A DNA stretch of 64,000 nucleotides from contig CALKJO010000002.1 in the NCBI GenBank assembly GCA_937995825.1, positions 434,001 through 498,000 on the forward strand. The letters run 5' to 3'. The translations under genes and the position numbers were made by a program. A model generated the notes under the pieces. The model saw nothing but the letters and a program-made list of their open reading frames with translations. It was not told the origin of the DNA and searched no databases. Below, in pieces: positions 1 to 8,256 of this stretch. Every line of letters starts with the position of its first letter. The stretch's first letter is position 1. The stretch comes from an uncultured Anaerolineae bacterium. Lineage in GTDB: Bacteria > Chloroflexota > Anaerolineae > Aggregatilineales > Phototrophicaceae.

Positions 1-2
1 AT

Positions 3-716
3 GGCGCGGTGCGCGTGTGGGATGCGTTTGAACGCCGCGCCCGCGTCACCATCACCGCGCACAATGGTCAGATCGCGGCGCTGGCTTTTTCCCGCGATGG
101 GACGCGCCTGGCGACAGCCGATGGCGGCGGACTGGTGCGCCTGTGGGACTGGGCGACGCGAACGCCGCTTGCCGAAGTCCATAACGACGGCGTGATTGTC
201 GGCGCGCTGGCGTTTGCGCCCGCCGGATCGCCCATCGCCATCGGCACACTGACCGACGCGCGCCTCTGGCTGCCGGACTCGAACCGCCTCATCCCGCTCT
301 TCAGCCTCGACAATCCGACCGCTGACCCGCTGATGTTCTCGCCCGCCGGGGATTATCTGCTCGGCGGATCGGGGCGCGGCATCTTCTTGTGGGCGACGAC
401 TCCCGCCGTCAACGCCCCGCCGGACGCGCCGCCCGCCGCGCCGCTGCGCCTGCCCGGTGTCACCGGGAACACGGTCAGCGCTGGCTTTTCGCCCGATGGC
501 GCGCTCTTAACCACCGCCGCCCTCGACACCGCCCCCGTCTTCTGGGACATGACCAACATCAGCGCCCAGACCGTTGCGCGCGGCGATCTGCGCCTGCCGC
601 AAGACGCGCCGTTGCGCATCTTCGCCGTCCGCTGGACGCCCGATGGACGCTTGCTGCTGCTCTTCGATGCCGCCGGCGCGGTCTACGCCTGGGGCATTCC
701 ATCCGACGGCGCGTGA
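3..716 (+). CDS. WD40 repeat protein, 3' part only
   Basis: The reading frame is open at the left edge, so only the C-terminal part of a larger protein is seen (about 237 residues). Repeats of roughly 40 residues each end in a tryptophan motif: VRVWDA at the start, then LVRLWDWA, ARLWLP, GIFLWATT, APVFWDMT and AVYAWGIP. Several carry the FSPDG-type turn (AFSRDGTRLA, FSPDGALL, WTPDGRLL). This is the pattern of WD40 blades that fold into a beta-propeller and act as a protein-binding scaffold. In bacteria such propellers are often fused to kinases or AAA/NACHT modules, but the N-terminus is outside the window, so the function of the whole cannot be said. Confidence 0.85.
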   Translation, partial: GAVRVWDAFERRARVTITAHNGQIAALAFSRDGTRLATADGGGLVRLWDWATRTPLAEVHNDGVIVGALAFAPAGSPIAIGTLTDARLWLPDSNRLIPLFSLDNPTADPLMFSPAGDYLLGGSGRGIFLWATTPAVNAPPDAPPAAPLRLPGVTGNTVSAGFSPDGALLTTAALDTAPVFWDMTNISAQTVARGDLRLPQDAPLRIFAVRWTPDGRLLLLFDAAGAVYAWGIPSDGA

Positions 717-805
717 TCGGGGATGGGAGAGCCACAGCCCTAAGCGCACCCCCCTGGAAATTGGGGCGAACATTTGTGCCTATGCAAATGCGAAACCCGT
801 GCTAT

Positions 806-817
806 GCTATAAATAGC
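806..817. promoter_or_regulatory. Small palindrome over a TATAAA-like box
   Basis: GCTAT-AA-ATAGC is a perfect 12-base inverted repeat that contains TATAAA (808-813), in the 238-base gap before the epimerase gene at 955. It could be a -10 region with an overlapping operator, giving a leader of about 135 bases. No convincing -35 box lies at the right distance, so this is a weak call. Confidence 0.22.
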
Positions 818-898
818 GCTGAGAAGCATCCTAGGCTCCATCATACGGACTTAACCTGCCTGCGCCGCCAGCTTGAGCTAGGCGTCCCTTGTCCCACT

Positions 899-924
899 GC
901 CCCGATTAATGGCATAATCGGGGC
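899..924 (+). terminator. 10-bp perfect hairpin
   Basis: GCCCCGATTA (899-908) and TAATCGGGGC (915-924) form a perfect 10-bp stem around the loop ATGGCA. The bases after it, GTTCTGTTAG, are only moderately U-rich. It lies 183 bases after the WD40 gene and 30 bases before the next start codon. It could end the WD40 transcript or act in the leader of the next gene. It is not a textbook intrinsic terminator because the T tract is broken. Confidence 0.45.
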
Positions 925-954
925 GTTCTGTTAGCCAAAACTGAGAGCGACTTC

Positions 955-1944
955 ATGCCAGACGAGAACAGCAAGAACGTCTTCCTCACTGGGGCGACCA
1001 CCCCCATCGGGCGCGAGACTGTCCGCCAGCTTGTCCGCGCTGGATACTGCGTCGTCGGCGCGACCGAGGGCAGCAGCGGCGCGGTCAAAGTGCGCGCTGA
1101 CGGCGGGCTGCCCGCCTATCCCGATCCCACCCGCGCTGGCGAGCTGCGCAGCGCGATTGCGGCGGCGGACGCCCGCATCATCGTCCATCTGGAGACGACG
1201 CGCCACAACATCGCGCCGTTCAGCCGTCCGACCTGGAACGCCAACGCCGTGCGCGCCGTCGGTCACGCCATCGTCGAGGCGGCGAAAGCGGCGGATGCCG
1301 TCCATCTGGTCTTCGGCAGCGCGCTGCTGGCGGGCGTGGACACAGGCGGCGAACACCCGCCGCCCGCCGAGATCATCGCCATCGTTGAGGCGCTGCGCGC
1401 CGCCGAGTCCGCCGCGCTGGCGAGCGGCATCCCCGCGCTGGTGCTGCGCTTCGGCTGTGCCTACGGCGCGGACTCCGACGATCTGCGGGCATTGGCGAGC
1501 GCCATTCAGATGGGCCGCCCGATCTATGTGGGCGCGCTCCCCGCCGCCCATGGTCACACCGACACCGCCCATCCGCACGGCGCGCGCGCCGGCTTCATCC
1601 ACACGGCGGACGCCGCCAGCGCGGTCGTCAGGGCGGTTGAGAGCGCGATCAGCGGTCAGACGCTCGACATCTGCGGCGGGGAGTTGGCTTCGCCCGCCGA
1701 GTTTGCAGCGCGCTTTGCCGCTGCACAGGGGATGAGCCTGATGAGCCTCCCGCCGCTGGTGGCGCGCGGGCTGGCGGCGATCAGTCCGGCGACGCGGCTT
1801 CAGCATGGGCTGCTGGCGCTCTCCATCGTCGGCGATCCGGCTCCGGCGCAGTCCTCGCTCGGCTGGACGCCGCGCTTCACGCAGCTTCAGCCCGGTATTG
1901 ACGATCTGCTGCTCTCGTGGCGGGCGGCGGCGGTCGAGGCGTAG
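955..1944 (+). CDS. Atypical NAD(P)-dependent epimerase/dehydratase-like protein
   Basis: A 329-residue protein of the extended SDR (NAD-dependent epimerase/dehydratase) type. It starts with a Rossmann beta-alpha-beta unit, VFLTGATTPIGRETV, where the usual GxxGxxG reads GATTPIG. The later strands fit the fold: IIVHLETT, LVFGSALL, PALVLRFGCAYG, GFIHTADAA and DICGGE. The usual YxxxK catalytic pair is not visible at its expected place (around IVEALRAAESAAL). It is therefore either an atypical SDR, such as a nucleotide-binding regulator or a reductase with another mechanism, or an enzyme whose substrate cannot be guessed. The gene is followed after 5 bases by a HAD hydrolase gene, so the two are probably co-transcribed. 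Confidence 0.75.
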   Translation: MPDENSKNVFLTGATTPIGRETVRQLVRAGYCVVGATEGSSGAVKVRADGGLPAYPDPTRAGELRSAIAAADARIIVHLETTRHNIAPFSRPTWNANAVRAVGHAIVEAAKAADAVHLVFGSALLAGVDTGGEHPPPAEIIAIVEALRAAESAALASGIPALVLRFGCAYGADSDDLRALASAIQMGRPIYVGALPAAHGHTDTAHPHGARAGFIHTADAASAVVRAVESAISGQTLDICGGELASPAEFAARFAAAQGMSLMSLPPLVARGLAAISPATRLQHGLLALSIVGDPAPAQSSLGWTPRFTQLQPGIDDLLLSWRAAAVEA

Positions 1945-1949
1945 GGCGC

Positions 1950-2711
1950 ATGGCTGCATTGAAGGCGGTGCTGTTTGACATGGACGACACGCTGCTCGAT
2001 TGGAGCGGCTTCGACGATGACTGGGCGGAACTCGAAGCGCGCCACATCGGCGGCGTGATCGACTATCTGCGCGATCAGGCGGGGTATACAGTTGAACTCG
2101 ACGCCTTCGCCCGCGAACTGCGCGATCGGACGACCCAAGCATGGGCGCAGGCGCGCCAGGATTTGCGCGCGCCGCATCTCGGTCGGCTGCTGTTCGAGAC
2201 GGCGGTCGCGCTCGGCGTGCCGCCCAATGCGATTGATGCCGAGCGCTGTATGTTCGCCTATAACTGGGACGCGATCAGCGGCACGGTCATCTTTCCCGAT
2301 GTGCCGCCGTGTCTGAAGCTGCTGCACGATCACGGCATCGGCGTCGGCATCGTCACCAATGCCTACCAGCCGATGGCGCTGCGCGAGATCGAGCTGCGCA
2401 CCCACCGCCTGCTCGATTTCTTCCCATCATGCCGTCTGTCAGCGGCGGATGTTGGCTATCTCAAGCCGCATCCGTACATCTTCAAAGCCGCGCTCGAATG
2501 CGCCGGCGTCGCGCCGCATGAAGCCGTCTTCGTCGGTGATGATCTCCATGCCGACATTCTCGGCGCGCAGCGCGCCGGCCTCAAGGCAGTGCTGCGCATC
2601 ACCTCGCGCGTTCAGGATGGCAGCGCCCTGATCAATCCTGACGCTGCGCTTTCCACCTTTGACGATCTGCCCGCCGTGCTTGACGCCTGGTTTCCAGGAT
2701 GGCGGGACTGA
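1950..2711 (+). CDS. HAD-superfamily hydrolase (phosphatase)
   Basis: A 253-residue HAD hydrolase. The four family motifs are present: DMDDTLLDW (nucleophile D10, acid D12), the threonine of IVTNAYQP (T136), lysine in GYLKPHPY (K172), and the acidic pair in VFVGDDLHAD (GDD 196-198). These support Asp-based phosphoryl transfer with Mg2+. A helical cap of about 100 residues between motifs I and II places it in the C1-cap group (phosphoglycolate phosphatase, YjjG-like nucleotidase or haloacid dehalogenase relatives). The start at ATG 1950 is preferred over an upstream in-frame codon because it begins just before the hydrophobic first strand. It sits 5 bases after the epimerase-like gene and 3 bases before the next gene. 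The substrate is unknown. Confidence 0.87.
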   Translation: MAALKAVLFDMDDTLLDWSGFDDDWAELEARHIGGVIDYLRDQAGYTVELDAFARELRDRTTQAWAQARQDLRAPHLGRLLFETAVALGVPPNAIDAERCMFAYNWDAISGTVIFPDVPPCLKLLHDHGIGVGIVTNAYQPMALREIELRTHRLLDFFPSCRLSAADVGYLKPHPYIFKAALECAGVAPHEAVFVGDDLHADILGAQRAGLKAVLRITSRVQDGSALINPDAALSTFDDLPAVLDAWFPGWRD

Positions 2712-2714
2712 GCC

Positions 2715-3275
2715 ATGTTCGCGTCACCGTCCGCCATCGACCAGAACTGCATCTTGACCGGCTATCTCGGTCCGGCGCAGTTGGTCGTCGCCCGCCGCGC
2801 TGCGGAGCGGCTGCGGCTGGGATTTGTCGATTTTCAGACCGAGCTGGAGCGGCGCGCCGGAGCCGATCAGGCAGAACTGCGCCTGCGCTTCGGCGAAGCG
2901 CGCCTCAAAATGCTCGAAAACGAGATCGTCGGCGATCTGGCGCTCTATCGCGGGACGCTGATCCACGTCAGCGGCGCGGCGCTCTGCCGCAATGGGCATT
3001 TTGAGCTGCTCAGCGCCACTGGCACGGTCATCTGCCTGGTCGCGGCGCTCGATACCGTGCTTCAGCGGCTGCATCTGGCGCTCGGCGCGCGCTATCACGA
3101 CCCGCGCGAGCGCGCGCAGGCGCTCGGCGTCATCCGGCGCGAGTGGGCAGTCCGCCAGCGCGTCGATCCGCACGATGTGATCGACACCAGCGCGATGGAC
3201 GAAGCGCAGATCGTCGAGCGAGTCGCGGCCCACTGGCGCGAGCGCGCCGCCGTTCTCGACTGGCGCGCCGTCTGA
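2715..3275 (+). CDS. Shikimate kinase-like protein with a degenerate P-loop
   Basis: A 186-residue protein that follows the layout of shikimate kinase (AroK/AroL) from end to end: a Walker A-position segment (16-23), FVDFQTELERRAG (38-49), a GE..(F)R-like segment (60-68), the loop before GTVICLVA (about 85-110) and the C-terminal lid and helices. The nucleotide-binding residues are gone. Walker A reads GYLGPAQL, with Gln and Leu where Lys and Ser/Thr belong. The GGG substrate loop reads HVSGAA, and the RPLL lid region reads ARYHDP. ATP-dependent shikimate phosphorylation therefore looks impossible. It may be a pseudo-kinase with a binding or regulatory role. The gene is intact, in operon position 3 bases after the HAD gene, and not visibly decaying. 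Family assignment is by pattern only. Confidence 0.65.
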   Translation: MFASPSAIDQNCILTGYLGPAQLVVARRAAERLRLGFVDFQTELERRAGADQAELRLRFGEARLKMLENEIVGDLALYRGTLIHVSGAALCRNGHFELLSATGTVICLVAALDTVLQRLHLALGARYHDPRERAQALGVIRREWAVRQRVDPHDVIDTSAMDEAQIVERVAAHWRERAAVLDWRAV

Positions 3276-3307
3276 AAGACCGATTGTAATGAAAGGATGA
3301 AGTGACC

Positions 3308-4093
3308 ATGCCAAAACTGACCGTCAGCCTGGGGCAGATGAACATCGCCATCGGCGACCTGCGCAGGAACACCAAGACCGCCGAAGACTTGGTGGTCGAG
3401 GCGGCGCGGCGCGGATCGCACCTGGTGGTGCTGCCTGAACTCTGGGCGACTGGTTACGCGCTCGAACAAGCGAAGGAACTCTCGACCGAACTCAACGTCG
3501 GCGTGTTCGCTCAGGTCAGCACGTGGGCGACGCAGAATAAAATCAGTGTTGTCGGCTCGCTACTGGAAAAGCGCGGCTTACAGGTCTCCAACAGCGCCAC
3601 CTTTGTCGCCGCCAATGGGCGTCTGATGGGCGTCTATCGCAAAATCCACCTGTTCAAAGGGATGGACGAAGATCGCTGGCTTCAGCCGGGCAGCGCGCCC
3701 TTGTTGATGGAGCTGCCCTGGGGCTTGACTGGCATCGCCATCTGCTACGACCTGCGCTTCCCGGAGCTGCTGCGCCGCTACGCCGTCCAGGGCGCGAAGC
3801 TGATCATCATCCCAGCGGAGTGGCCCATCGAGCGCATCGATCACTGGTGCGCGCTCTTGCAGGCGCGGGCGATCGAGAATCAGGCATTCATCGTCGCCAC
3901 CAACAGCGCCGGCAAGACCGGCGATAAAATTTTCGGTGGGCATTCTGCCGTCATCGATCCGTGGGGCAAGGTGCTGGTCGAACTGGGCGAGCATCCCGGT
4001 CTGGCGACGATCGATATCGACCTGGATTACGTCGATACCATTCGCGCGCGCATCCCCGTCTTCGACGACCGCCGCACCGACATCTATGGCTAA
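3308..4093 (+). CDS. Carbon-nitrogen hydrolase (nitrilase/omega-amidase-like)
   Basis: A 261-residue nitrilase-superfamily amidase. The Glu-Lys-Cys triad is visible: E44 in VVLPELWATGY, K112 in YRKIHLF and C147 in GIAICYDLRFPEL. The CYDLRFPEL context is typical of the branch that includes omega-amidase (Nit2) and deaminated glutathione or 2-oxo-amide hydrolases, acting on C-N bonds in the cytoplasm. ATG 3308 is chosen because AAAGGA (3292-3297) sits 10 bases upstream; a GTG at 3302 is an alternative. The 3' end overlaps rsmI by 8 bases, so translation is probably coupled. The exact substrate is not determined by the sequence. Confidence 0.88.
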   Translation: MPKLTVSLGQMNIAIGDLRRNTKTAEDLVVEAARRGSHLVVLPELWATGYALEQAKELSTELNVGVFAQVSTWATQNKISVVGSLLEKRGLQVSNSATFVAANGRLMGVYRKIHLFKGMDEDRWLQPGSAPLLMELPWGLTGIAICYDLRFPELLRRYAVQGAKLIIIPAEWPIERIDHWCALLQARAIENQAFIVATNSAGKTGDKIFGGHSAVIDPWGKVLVELGEHPGLATIDIDLDYVDTIRARIPVFDDRRTDIYG

Positions 4094-4916
4094 CACGCTC
4101 TATGTCGTCCCGACGCCCATCGGCAATCTGGACGACATCACGCTGCGGGCGCTGCGCGTGCTGCGCCAGGTCAGCCTGATCGCCGCTGAGGACACGCGCA
4201 CGACCCGCATCCTGCTCGATCACTTCGACATCAAAACGCCGCTGACCAGCTATCATCAGCACAATGAGCGCCTCAAGCTCGACGCCATCTTCGATGCGCT
4301 GGCGATGGGCGATGTCGCGCTGGTTAGCGATGCGGGGACGCCGGGCATCAGCGATCCAGGCGCGGCGCTGATCGCGGCGGCGGTCGCGCGCAGCGTCCGA
4401 GTCGAGGCGCTGCCCGGCGCGTGCGCGGCGATCACGGCGCTGGCGGCGTCCGGTCTGCCAACGGATGGCTTCGTTTTCGTCGGCTTCCTGCCCAAAAAAG
4501 ACCGCGCCCTGCGGACGGCGCTAGCCGGTCTCGCCCGCCAACCGCGCACGCTGATCTTTTACGAAAGCCCGAACCGCCTGACCGACACGCTCGCCGCGCT
4601 GATTGAGGCGCTCGGTGACCGCCGCGTCTGCGTTGGGCGCGAACTGACCAAGCTGCATGAGGAATATGTGCGTGGAACAGCGCGCCAGGTGCTGGCGCAG
4701 TTTCAGGCGCATGAGCCGCGCGGGGAGATCGTGATCATCGTCGAGGGCGCGCCGCCAGAGCAGACCGCGCAGTGGGACGCGGAGCAGGTCTTGGCTGCCC
4801 TGCAAACGCGGCTTGACGCCGGCGATCCGCTCAGCACGGCAGCAAAGACCGTCGCAGCGGCGTCGGGCTGGGATCGCAAGGCGGTTTACGCCCTGGCGGT
4901 CGAGAAGCTGCGCTGA
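4086..4916 (+). CDS. rsmI: 16S rRNA (cytidine-1402-2'-O)-methyltransferase
   Basis: A 276-residue RsmI (YraL family, tetrapyrrole-methylase fold). It methylates the 2'-OH of C1402 in the decoding centre of 16S rRNA using S-adenosylmethionine. Signature segments are VVPTPIGNLDDIT (7-19), AAEDTRTT (33-40), SDAGTPGISDPG (81-92), GFLPKK (about 135), FYESPNRL and GRELTKLHEE. Length and order match the family. The start overlaps the end of the amidase gene (ATG 4086, previous stop 4091-4093). The C-terminal extension after VEGAP is the usual variable helical tail. Confidence 0.95.
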   Translation: MANTLYVVPTPIGNLDDITLRALRVLRQVSLIAAEDTRTTRILLDHFDIKTPLTSYHQHNERLKLDAIFDALAMGDVALVSDAGTPGISDPGAALIAAAVARSVRVEALPGACAAITALAASGLPTDGFVFVGFLPKKDRALRTALAGLARQPRTLIFYESPNRLTDTLAALIEALGDRRVCVGRELTKLHEEYVRGTARQVLAQFQAHEPRGEIVIIVEGAPPEQTAQWDAEQVLAALQTRLDAGDPLSTAAKTVAAASGWDRKAVYALAVEKLR

Positions 4917-4943
4917 GGGCGTGAAACGCGCTGTGAGCCGCGC

Positions 4944-6053
4944 CTATTCGTTGACCAGGCTGTGAACTGGGAAGTCCGTCGGCGTGAACGCATTGTTGTA
5001 AACGACGGAGACCCCGTCCGGGTTCGGGCGGACGTTGAAATTGCAGTTGGCGGCAAGCTGGACGTTCTCCGTGCCGGGGCCGAAGCGTTCGAAGCCGTCG
5101 AAGATCGGTTCGCGCCAGGTGACGCGGTATTCGATTTCGTAATGACCAGGGCGCAGATTGCCGACATCGACCGTGTAGAAAATCCAGTAGTTGGCGGTGC
5201 GGCGAACGGGTTCGCTGACGCGGACTTCGTTGAATGTCCCGGTGTTGAGCCGGACGGAATACTGCGCGTTGGCGCGGTGCTGCGCGATCTGATCGAGCGT
5301 CCGCGCCCACCATGACCAGTAGATCGTGATGCGGTCGCTGTCGTAGATGATGCCGGGATTTGCCAGCGGATAGTTGTTGCATTCGGCGAAGATCAGTCCG
5401 GGCGTCTGCGAGCGGAAATTTTCGCTCGGTCGCGCGCCGATGAAGACCGCCGCCTCCGCCGACAGATTCGGGTTCAGCACGCCCGTCGGCGCGAGGATCG
5501 GGCGCGTGAAGCCGACTGCGCCGCCCCCCGCATCGGTCGTGCCGTCCCCTGCGCCGCCGCCCAGACCGGTATCGGTGCTGGCGCTTTCCGGGTACAGCGG
5601 GCTGGCGCAGCCATCCTGCACATCGCTGACGACGAAATCGAATTCGATCCGATCTGGATTATTCGTGCGCGCCGCGCGCACCTGCATCGTCAGCGCCGCG
5701 CCGGCTGAGAGCGCCGTCCCCGCCGGATAGAGGACGCGCTCACTGTACTGGAACGTCCCGCTGACATTGGCGCGCCGCAGCGTGGTGATCGGCGTCCCGT
5801 CACTAGCGAAAATCTGGAAGTAGACCGAGCTGCCGCTGATCAGCGTCCCGCTCAGGTTGACAATCGCCTGATCGGCGCAGGCGACAAAAAAGGCTTCGAT
5901 CTCGCTGCCCGGCGTGACGGTGGTGGCTTGCGGCGCGGGCGTCGGCGTCTGCACTGCCTGCGCTAACGCCGGCGCGCCGCTGAAGGTGATGGTCAGACTG
6001 AGCGCGGCGATCCCGATGCCAACGACCGCCAGCAGAAGGGTGAGTTTCCTCAT
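4944..6053 (-). CDS. Secreted protein of unknown function
   Basis: A protein of about 369 residues with an N-terminal signal peptide: RK, a long hydrophobic stretch, then APALAQA as a likely signal peptidase I site. A low-complexity spacer follows (TPTPAPQATTVTPG). The middle part resembles an all-beta adhesin or Ig-like fold, and a Gly/Ala/Asp-rich linker separates it from a second beta-rich domain. That domain has motifs such as VDVGNLRPGHYEIEYRVTW and conserved cysteines (AECNNYP, AANCNFNV). No catalytic motif is recognised. Of the two adjacent ATGs, 6053 is preferred because the AAAAGGGG ribosome binding site is 5 bases away from it but only 2 from the ATG at 6056. The gene converges on rsmI, leaving a 27-base gap. 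Confidence 0.75.
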   Translation of the reverse strand: MRKLTLLLAVVGIGIAALSLTITFSGAPALAQAVQTPTPAPQATTVTPGSEIEAFFVACADQAIVNLSGTLISGSSVYFQIFASDGTPITTLRRANVSGTFQYSERVLYPAGTALSAGAALTMQVRAARTNNPDRIEFDFVVSDVQDGCASPLYPESASTDTGLGGGAGDGTTDAGGGAVGFTRPILAPTGVLNPNLSAEAAVFIGARPSENFRSQTPGLIFAECNNYPLANPGIIYDSDRITIYWSWWARTLDQIAQHRANAQYSVRLNTGTFNEVRVSEPVRRTANYWIFYTVDVGNLRPGHYEIEYRVTWREPIFDGFERFGPGTENVQLAANCNFNVRPNPDGVSVVYNNAFTPTDFPVHSLVNE

Positions 6054-6115
6054 CATTACCCCTTTTGTTGAAACTCATGGTCACACGCGCTCGATTGTAG
6101 CGCAGTTTGGGCGTT

Positions 6116-6985
6116 TTATTTATCCCGCGACAGCGCAAATCCGCTCATGAACTGCTTTTGCAGCAGCAAAAAGACGACCAGCGGGGGCAGACTCGCCACG
6201 ACCGCCGCGAGCATCAGCGGACCGAAGCTGATGCCCTGATCCGCCCCCATCAGCGTGCGCAGCCCCACCTGGACAACCTGACTCGCCTGCCCCTGGATGA
6301 TCAGGGCAGGCCAGAGATACATATTCCAGGCGTAGACGAACTGGATCACCGTCAGCGCGCCGATGGTGTTCCAACTGATCGGGATCAGCACGCGGATCAG
6401 GAACTGGATCGGCGTTGCACCGTCCAACTGCGCGGCTTCGCTCAGCTCGGCGGGGATATTGGCGAAATGCTGGCGGAACAAAAATGCCCCGGTCGCGCTG
6501 GCGATGAACGGGACGATCAGCGCCAGATAGGTGTTGCCCCAGCCGAGCTGATTGACAAAGCGGAACAGCGCGATGATCAAAATCTCGGTCGGCATCATCA
6601 GCGTGACCAGCACGAACCCGAACACCAGCCATTTGCCCGGAAAGCGGAAGTAGACAAATGCCAGCCCTGCCAGAAGCGACAGCACCACCTTGCCGACCGT
6701 CACCGCCACCGACACGATCACGCTGTTGAGCATAAAATTGCCCAGGTTGCCGAACACCATCACCGTATTCCAATTGTTGGCAAACGCTGTCCCCGGCTCA
6801 AACCGGTAGGCGAACACGTCCGAGTTGGTCTGCGTGCTGACCAGAATCGAATAAAACAGCGGAAAGCCGATGAGAAAACAGGCGATCCACAAAGTCAGAT
6901 GGGCATACCAGCGTTTCGGCAGCAGACTCGCCGCCGGATTGACCTTGACGCGCTCTAGGGCGCTTTCCTGCGCGATGCTTGCCAT
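6116..6985 (-). CDS. Carbohydrate ABC transporter permease, UgpE/MalG type
   Basis: A 289-residue inner-membrane permease of the CUT1 family with about six membrane helices. The cytoplasmic EAA loop that contacts the ATPase is EAAQLDGATPIQFLIRVLIP, and the segment YAWNMYLWPAL is typical of UgpE (glycerol-3-phosphate or sugar permease 2). It lies 7 bases after its partner permease, in the order binding protein, permease 1, permease 2, read on the minus strand. There is no ATPase gene in this locus. The substrate cannot be read from the permease alone; glycerol-3-phosphate or glycerophosphodiesters are possible from the Ugp-like character. Confidence 0.88.
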   Translation of the reverse strand: MASIAQESALERVKVNPAASLLPKRWYAHLTLWIACFLIGFPLFYSILVSTQTNSDVFAYRFEPGTAFANNWNTVMVFGNLGNFMLNSVIVSVAVTVGKVVLSLLAGLAFVYFRFPGKWLVFGFVLVTLMMPTEILIIALFRFVNQLGWGNTYLALIVPFIASATGAFLFRQHFANIPAELSEAAQLDGATPIQFLIRVLIPISWNTIGALTVIQFVYAWNMYLWPALIIQGQASQVVQVGLRTLMGADQGISFGPLMLAAVVASLPPLVVFLLLQKQFMSGFALSRDK

Positions 6986-6992
6986 GATGGTT

Positions 6993-8177
6993 TTATGCTC
7001 CGTAGGTGACGCGCTGACCAGCGGTGCGGAATTGCAGGACGGTGAAGCCGATCACCAGCACGAACAGCACAATCGACTGCGCCGCCGCCTTTCCCAGATC
7101 ATTGTTGCGAATGCCGACCAGGAAGATGTTATACATCATCGTCGTCGTCGAATTGAGCGGTCCCCCCCCCGTTAGGTAGTCAATCGTGCCGAACGTCTCG
7201 AAAAAAGCATAGGTCATATTCGTGATCACCAGGAAGAAGGTGATCGGCGAGAGCATCGGCAAGACCACCTGACGGAAGCGCTGAAGGGCATTCGCGCCGT
7301 CGATGGCGGCGGCTTCGATCAGGTCTTTGGGGACATTCTGCAGCCCCGCCAGGTAAAAGAGGATATTGTAGCCAAGCGATTTCCACACGCTGGCGATGAT
7401 CACCGCCCACGGCGCCCACGCCGGATCATTCAGCCAGGGGATGCGCAGCCCGAACAGATTATTCAAGGCATAGTTGATGATCCCGCCCGTCGGGTTGAAG
7501 AGCAGCAGGAAGATCACCCCTGCGACCGCTGGCGAGATGGCATAGGGCCAGATCAGCAGCGTCCGGTAGACCGACGCGCCCTTGATCGGCAGATAGACCA
7601 TCGACGCGATGAAGAGCGACAGCACCAGGCTGATGACGACGATGGCAATCGAGATGAGAATCGTCGTTGCGACGCTGTTGAGATAGACCGTGTCGGTCGC
7701 CAGGCGGGTGAAGTTGTCGACGCAGATGAAGCGTGTGCGCGGCGCGCCGAGCAGCGCCAGCAGCGTGGACAGGCGGAACGTGTCCAGGGAGGGATAATAC
7801 AGAAACAACGCCAGCACGCCGATGGTCGGCGCGAGCAGAATCCAGGGCGTCAGCCAGCCTTTGAACGTCCCCGGCTGCGTCCCGCCGCTGAACACTGTCC
7901 GCCGCGCCGCCAGATTGCCTGCGATCCACCCGGTCGCGCCCAATGCCAGCGCCGCCGTGGCAGCCATCAGCAGGATGCCGAAGCCCATGTCGGTGGCGGT
8001 GCGATCCGGGTCAAAAGTACACCAGTCCAACGGGATCATCAGCGCCGCTGACCCGATCATGCCGACGACCGCGCCGACGACCGCGCCGAACGCTGGCTTC
8101 AGCCCGCTCTGGCTGAAGCGGCGCGCCAAATATGCCGCCCCGACGACGGCAATCATCCCGATTACGAGGAACTGCAT
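6993..8177 (-). CDS. Carbohydrate ABC transporter permease, UgpA/MalF type, with extra N-terminal helices
   Basis: A 394-residue CUT1 permease. The C-terminal 290 residues are a standard MalF/UgpA domain starting at GWLTPWILLAPTIGVLALFLYYP, with the EAA loop EAAAIDGANALQRFRQVVLP and the late segment GGPLNSTTTMMYNIF. Before it come about 100 residues with three further hydrophobic segments (QFLVIGMIAVVGAAY, a Gly/Ala-rich helix pair, and AATAALALGATGWIAG), which ordinary UgpA proteins lack. ATG 8177 is chosen over an upstream in-frame ATG because AAGGA lies 9 bases before it and the upstream codon falls inside the terminator hairpin at 8200-8233. Confidence 0.86.
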   Translation of the reverse strand: MQFLVIGMIAVVGAAYLARRFSQSGLKPAFGAVVGAVVGMIGSAALMIPLDWCTFDPDRTATDMGFGILLMAATAALALGATGWIAGNLAARRTVFSGGTQPGTFKGWLTPWILLAPTIGVLALFLYYPSLDTFRLSTLLALLGAPRTRFICVDNFTRLATDTVYLNSVATTILISIAIVVISLVLSLFIASMVYLPIKGASVYRTLLIWPYAISPAVAGVIFLLLFNPTGGIINYALNNLFGLRIPWLNDPAWAPWAVIIASVWKSLGYNILFYLAGLQNVPKDLIEAAAIDGANALQRFRQVVLPMLSPITFFLVITNMTYAFFETFGTIDYLTGGGPLNSTTTMMYNIFLVGIRNNDLGKAAAQSIVLFVLVIGFTVLQFRTAGQRVTYGA

Positions 8178-8199
8178 CACAAATATTCCTTGTCCATAT

Positions 8200-8233
8200 A
8201 AAAAATCAGGGCATGGCACCTGACCATACCCTG
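8200..8233 (-). terminator. Hairpin with T6 between binding-protein and permease genes
   Basis: Read on the minus strand, CAGGGTATGG and CCATGCCCTG pair (one mismatch) around a 7-base loop, followed at once by GATTTTTTAT. This is a good intrinsic terminator shape, 24 bases after the stop of the binding-protein gene and 22 bases before the permease start. It probably acts as a partial terminator, so that more binding protein than permease is made. Confidence 0.75.
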
Positions 8234-8256
8234 ACTATCCTACCCAACTGCGCAGA

